Assembly (NCBI RefSeq): GCF_040436345.1
Contig: NC_133233.1
Location: 12,004,735-12,068,734 of the forward strand
DNA: 64,000 nt
From: Pagrus major
Lineage: Eukaryota; Chordata; Actinopteri; Spariformes; Sparidae
Direction of reading: 5' to 3'
Shown here: piece by piece, positions 48,061-64,000 of the stretch
How positions within the stretch are numbered: position 1 is the first letter of the stretch
How the letters are laid out: the number at the start of each line of letters is the position of its first letter
Program-made: the position numbers and the translations under genes
Notes under the pieces: generated by a model
Database searches by the model: none
What the model saw: only the letters and a program-made list of their open reading frames with translations
Told to the model about the DNA's origin: nothing

Positions 48061-50375
48061 TATGTGGATAACTTTCATGTTCACCAAAGTTATATTTATA
48101 TGCAATATATTTACTTTTACCCAAGTATGACTGAATACATTGAATATCTGTCATTTCTTTTAGTAAATGATGTCTCAATGCCACTGATCAGACAAAGTGT
48201 AGCTTCATACAGAGTTACTAATGAGTTTTACTGGACTGGAGATTAGTCAAAGCTGGATTAACGAAATAGACCCCAGTCCCACATTGGTCTAAATAGCCCC
48301 ACATTCACTGGGTGACATTTGTTTTGTGGGCATTTCAGTAAATGTAATTATGTTTATGAATATTCACTACTTAAGCACTCTCAGATAGCATAATAAGGAC
48401 CCTGCTTTATTACCTAATGTTGAAGCCTTGTGTTGAAGAGTTGTTGTGTGTCCAAATCCCATGTTTGGACCATACATTAGTGTAGCTGATGCTGTGCTTA
48501 CATTATGTATATTAAATATAAATTAATTTTTGTTCATTTAAATTATCACTTAGTTTACTTTGACCTATGTTATATTCCAGCAAAGAAGTATGGTACATAA
48601 TGCCAGCAGGATGGACAGAGGTTAAGTGAAGCACATTTCTTTCTAATTTTCAAGCTATAGTTTAGAACTGAATCCAGTGTATATGAAATGTCAGTGGGTT
48701 AAGGAGGTACTCCAAGTTGACATATACTATATGTACAGAGGAATTACAGGTATGCAAAATCCATAAACCATCTTTAAATCATAAAATGAATTCGAACCTC
48801 ATGACAAGCCTGTTTTGAGTGTTTACTCCGTATTTCAAGGTACCTCCCAACCCAATTGCTCTCGAATGTGTGGCCCAAATCATGTATTTGCAAAGAAGAC
48901 ATTTGTCTCCTAACGGGGCTTTTCAGGCTTAGATAGTTACTAGTGGTGGTGTTTTCTGGTTGTGTTTGTTTAAGGAGGACACCTTCAATTCTCAGAACCA
49001 TCTTTAATACCTTCAATAAGGAAAGGGCAGTGACTCACTTATAATACAGTTCAGGCAAACATTATAATTTTATGAGAAGGGCTTTTGTGTACAGTTTTAC
49101 ATCCGCCCCCACATCTCCTCAATAAAATCACCATCTGCACATTGACAATAATGTACTCGCAAAAAGGGGATTATCCAAATACGGATGTTAAATAAAGTTG
49201 TAAACAACCGATACGTGTTGCCTTGTCAGCACATAAGCTCCACTGCTTTTGGGGATGAGTCAGTTGAGTCCCCCATTGGCATGCTTAATTATGTTTTCAT
49301 GAGCTTCAGTCCCAGATCAATAGACTAAATATAGTATCTGGGTCTCAAGCATGAATAGTTTATGAATCACTACTTCTTAGTCAGCGTTATTGTTGATGAT
49401 TGAGAGGTCCACATATAAATCCAAGGCAGTGCAGTCACTAACTAAGAAGAATTCTGCAGAACATTTTGTTGGAAAGTCTGTGAGGAGGTTTTTTATGTCA
49501 CACATGATGATGTAAAACATTTGATTTCTGCACAGTGTTCAAAGACAGAGAATACAGCTTCAAATCCCAACATCTCTCTACAGTGGGCTGAGACATGTTG
49601 ACGCAAACTTTACCTCCATTTGCAATCCTTTTCACAAAGATGAATCAGATTAGCCTGATCGTTACCATCTGATTGTTTGTGTTCCCCCTCTTTGGCTGTA
49701 TTGACGTGGTAATGAATCAGTTAGCGATGCAACGATTGAGAACAGTGAGCCTAATGGTGCATTAGCATTTCTACTGATCTCTGCCTGGACAGGGTGTGTT
49801 TGTCTGATCTTGTATGAGCCAAGACATACAGGATGGGGTTTATTGTGTAGGTGTGTGTAGGGGGTGGGTGAACAGGTGTGCCGTGCATTAGCATTGGTAT
49901 GTGCTAAGAGGAATACAGAAGACTAGGCATTCCTTACTGTATTTTGAAAGTGTATTTGGAAGGTACTGTGAAAAAATGGCATACTAGCTCAAGTACTATG
50001 CTACTTCAACATTGGGATAATTTCTTCCTTAGCTTCCTATAATAAAGAGTAAATAGTGTGGCATTATTATCTAAAAAACTAATATTGAAATAGACGTCTT
50101 GTTACAAGTTACATGATGACTTCTTCTGTGTTCTCTTCTGACGCAAATGCAGATTAGTCTCTATGGTTGTTTTCCAGTGATGAGTGTTTTGGGCGTGACT
50201 TTTAGGGCCATCAGTCTCTCTTTTGTTGTCTGAAGTTAGCAAACGGACTCTAATGCACATACCTTCTCCAGTGCACACTTTGCAGAGTCACTTTTCCCAG
50301 GTGACTGTAGCCCGCAACCATAAGACACTTTTAATATAATCCCTTTCTGTAGTTTAATTGGTAATTTTTTTCAAT

Positions 50376-50960
50376 GAGTGGTGGAAGAAGTACTGCTCAG
50401 GTCCTTTATTTTAGTAAAAGTAGCAACAGATAAATACTTGATTACAAGTAAAAGTTGTAGATTGAAAGTATAATCTGCTGAATGTACTTAAGTATCAAAA
50501 GTACTCACTATATAGAATGGTCCTTTTCAGTGTTGTAAATTATATTTACATCAAAAATCAACACATTGCAGCCCATTTCTGTACTGCAACATATCAGCCT
50601 TGCCAGTCGATATATTGATCTGGCAATTTTATTGGTCTAGCTCTTAGGATCATATAAACTGATATCATATATCATTGTGGCTAGGTTAAATAACAAACAC
50701 AAATCTGTCAATAAAAACATGAACATTATAACCTTTGTAAGGGGAGGATTTATTGCAAAACAGCATTATTGAAGCCAGGTGTGCCTAAATAACTGTCAAC
50801 TGAGTGTATGTTTTGTATGTAAAGATAAATGTGATGGCGTAAAACTACAATATTGGTCCAATATTTCCCCCAACATTTCCCTCTAACATGTAGTGGAGTA
50901 AAGTATAAAGTAGCATTAAACTGTAAAAACCAAAGTCGTGCACAAGTACCTCAAAGTTAC
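50376..50960. repeat. TACTTGAGTA-type interspersed repeat
   Basis: Begins GAGTGGTGGAAGAAGTACTG and TTTTAGTAAAAGTAGCAACA, and ends with GTGGAGTAAAGTATAAAGTA and AAGTACCTCAAAGTTACAC. This is the head and tail order expected of the family, so the copy is nearly full length but diverged. Confidence 0.6.
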
Positions 50961-51412
50961 ACAGGATCACTGAATATACTTGATTACTCTCCGCTGATAT
51001 TAAACTGTCGCACCGCGCCCTCCTCTCCGCTGGGGGCGCTGTTTGTTTCTATCACACTGAAAACACTGAGAGCTGCAGGGCCCTTTAACTCGACTCACAT
51101 GGAGCTCCTGGCACCGGTTCTGCCCCGCGTGCTGGAGCACTAACGGACCAGACCGAGCAAGAGGCTCGAATCTGTCACACTCTCTCTGTCGGCTTCACAA
51201 CTTCAGACACACCCGACTTTTTAAAAAGTTTCAGGACAAGCTCGGTTGCGAGCGAGCACAGAGGCGTTGTTTACATATTTGACAGGTGTAGCGTACTTGG
51301 GACGACGTTGGGAACCACACCGCGACAGGACACCTTGATCACATCGAGCCAGATTTATCAGAAATATTGACAGACAGCAGAATAGTTAACCGAATAGCAC
51401 GGAGCCGTCAAG

Positions 51413-64000
<12,588 letters not shown>

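Larger units (their letters stand above)
47610..51100. other. Spacer between nanog and ipo4
   Basis: Nanog upstream flank and ipo4 upstream flank, diverging from each other. No coding exon is seen. Recognisable content is limited to TACTTGAGTA-type repeats near 47745-48060 and 50376-50960. The last 300 bases before 51413 become GC-richer (GTCGCACCGCGCCC, CGACGTTGGGAACC), as expected of the ipo4 promoter. Confidence 0.5.

Overview
The window looks like a percomorph (spiny-rayed) teleost genome. It has compact vertebrate genes with GT-AG introns often near 100 bases, fish-type protein sequences, (CA)n/(GA)n microsatellites, and fish-style short DNA-transposon derivatives, including several TTAA-ended families and TACTTGAGTA-rich repeats. 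I spliced all genes by eye. Every complete model keeps an open frame: 602, 461, 436 and 410 aa for the receptors, then 380, 609 and 428 aa; the last gene runs off the right edge.

Layout. (1) 2.3-24.7 kb, minus strand: a tandem cluster of four Siglec/CD22-like immunoglobulin receptors (A, B, C, D). Each has a signal exon, a Siglec-type V-set domain with the F-strand Arg that binds sialic acid in known Siglecs, one or two pairs of C2-set domains, a membrane segment and a tail. A, B and C carry ITIM/ITSM-like tyrosines and look inhibitory. D has a Lys inside its membrane segment and a short tail without ITIM, so it looks like an adaptor-coupled activating partner. The C2 exon pairs and the intron between them are nearly identical among copies, which points to recent duplication or gene conversion. 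(2) 24.7-28.9 kb: remnants of further copies, including a decayed C2 exon and a repeated flank. (3) 28.9-33.8 kb, minus: fen1. (4) 34.4-44.0 kb, plus: tm9sf1, divergent from fen1. (5) 45.2-47.6 kb, minus: nanog. (6) 51.4 kb to the edge, plus: ipo4, about 1,051 codons present.

The genes fall into two functional sets. The receptors should form a paired inhibitory/activating system reading sialylated glycans on leukocytes. The rest are housekeeping or developmental genes: flap endonuclease in replication, an endosomal/Golgi nonaspanin, an embryonic homeodomain factor and a nuclear import receptor. From memory of the human map, TM9SF1 and IPO4 are neighbours in the same order and orientation on chromosome 14; here nanog lies between them on the opposite strand.

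No tRNA, rRNA, CRISPR array or retrovirus-like element was recognised. Transposon family names are tentative because no repeat library could be searched.
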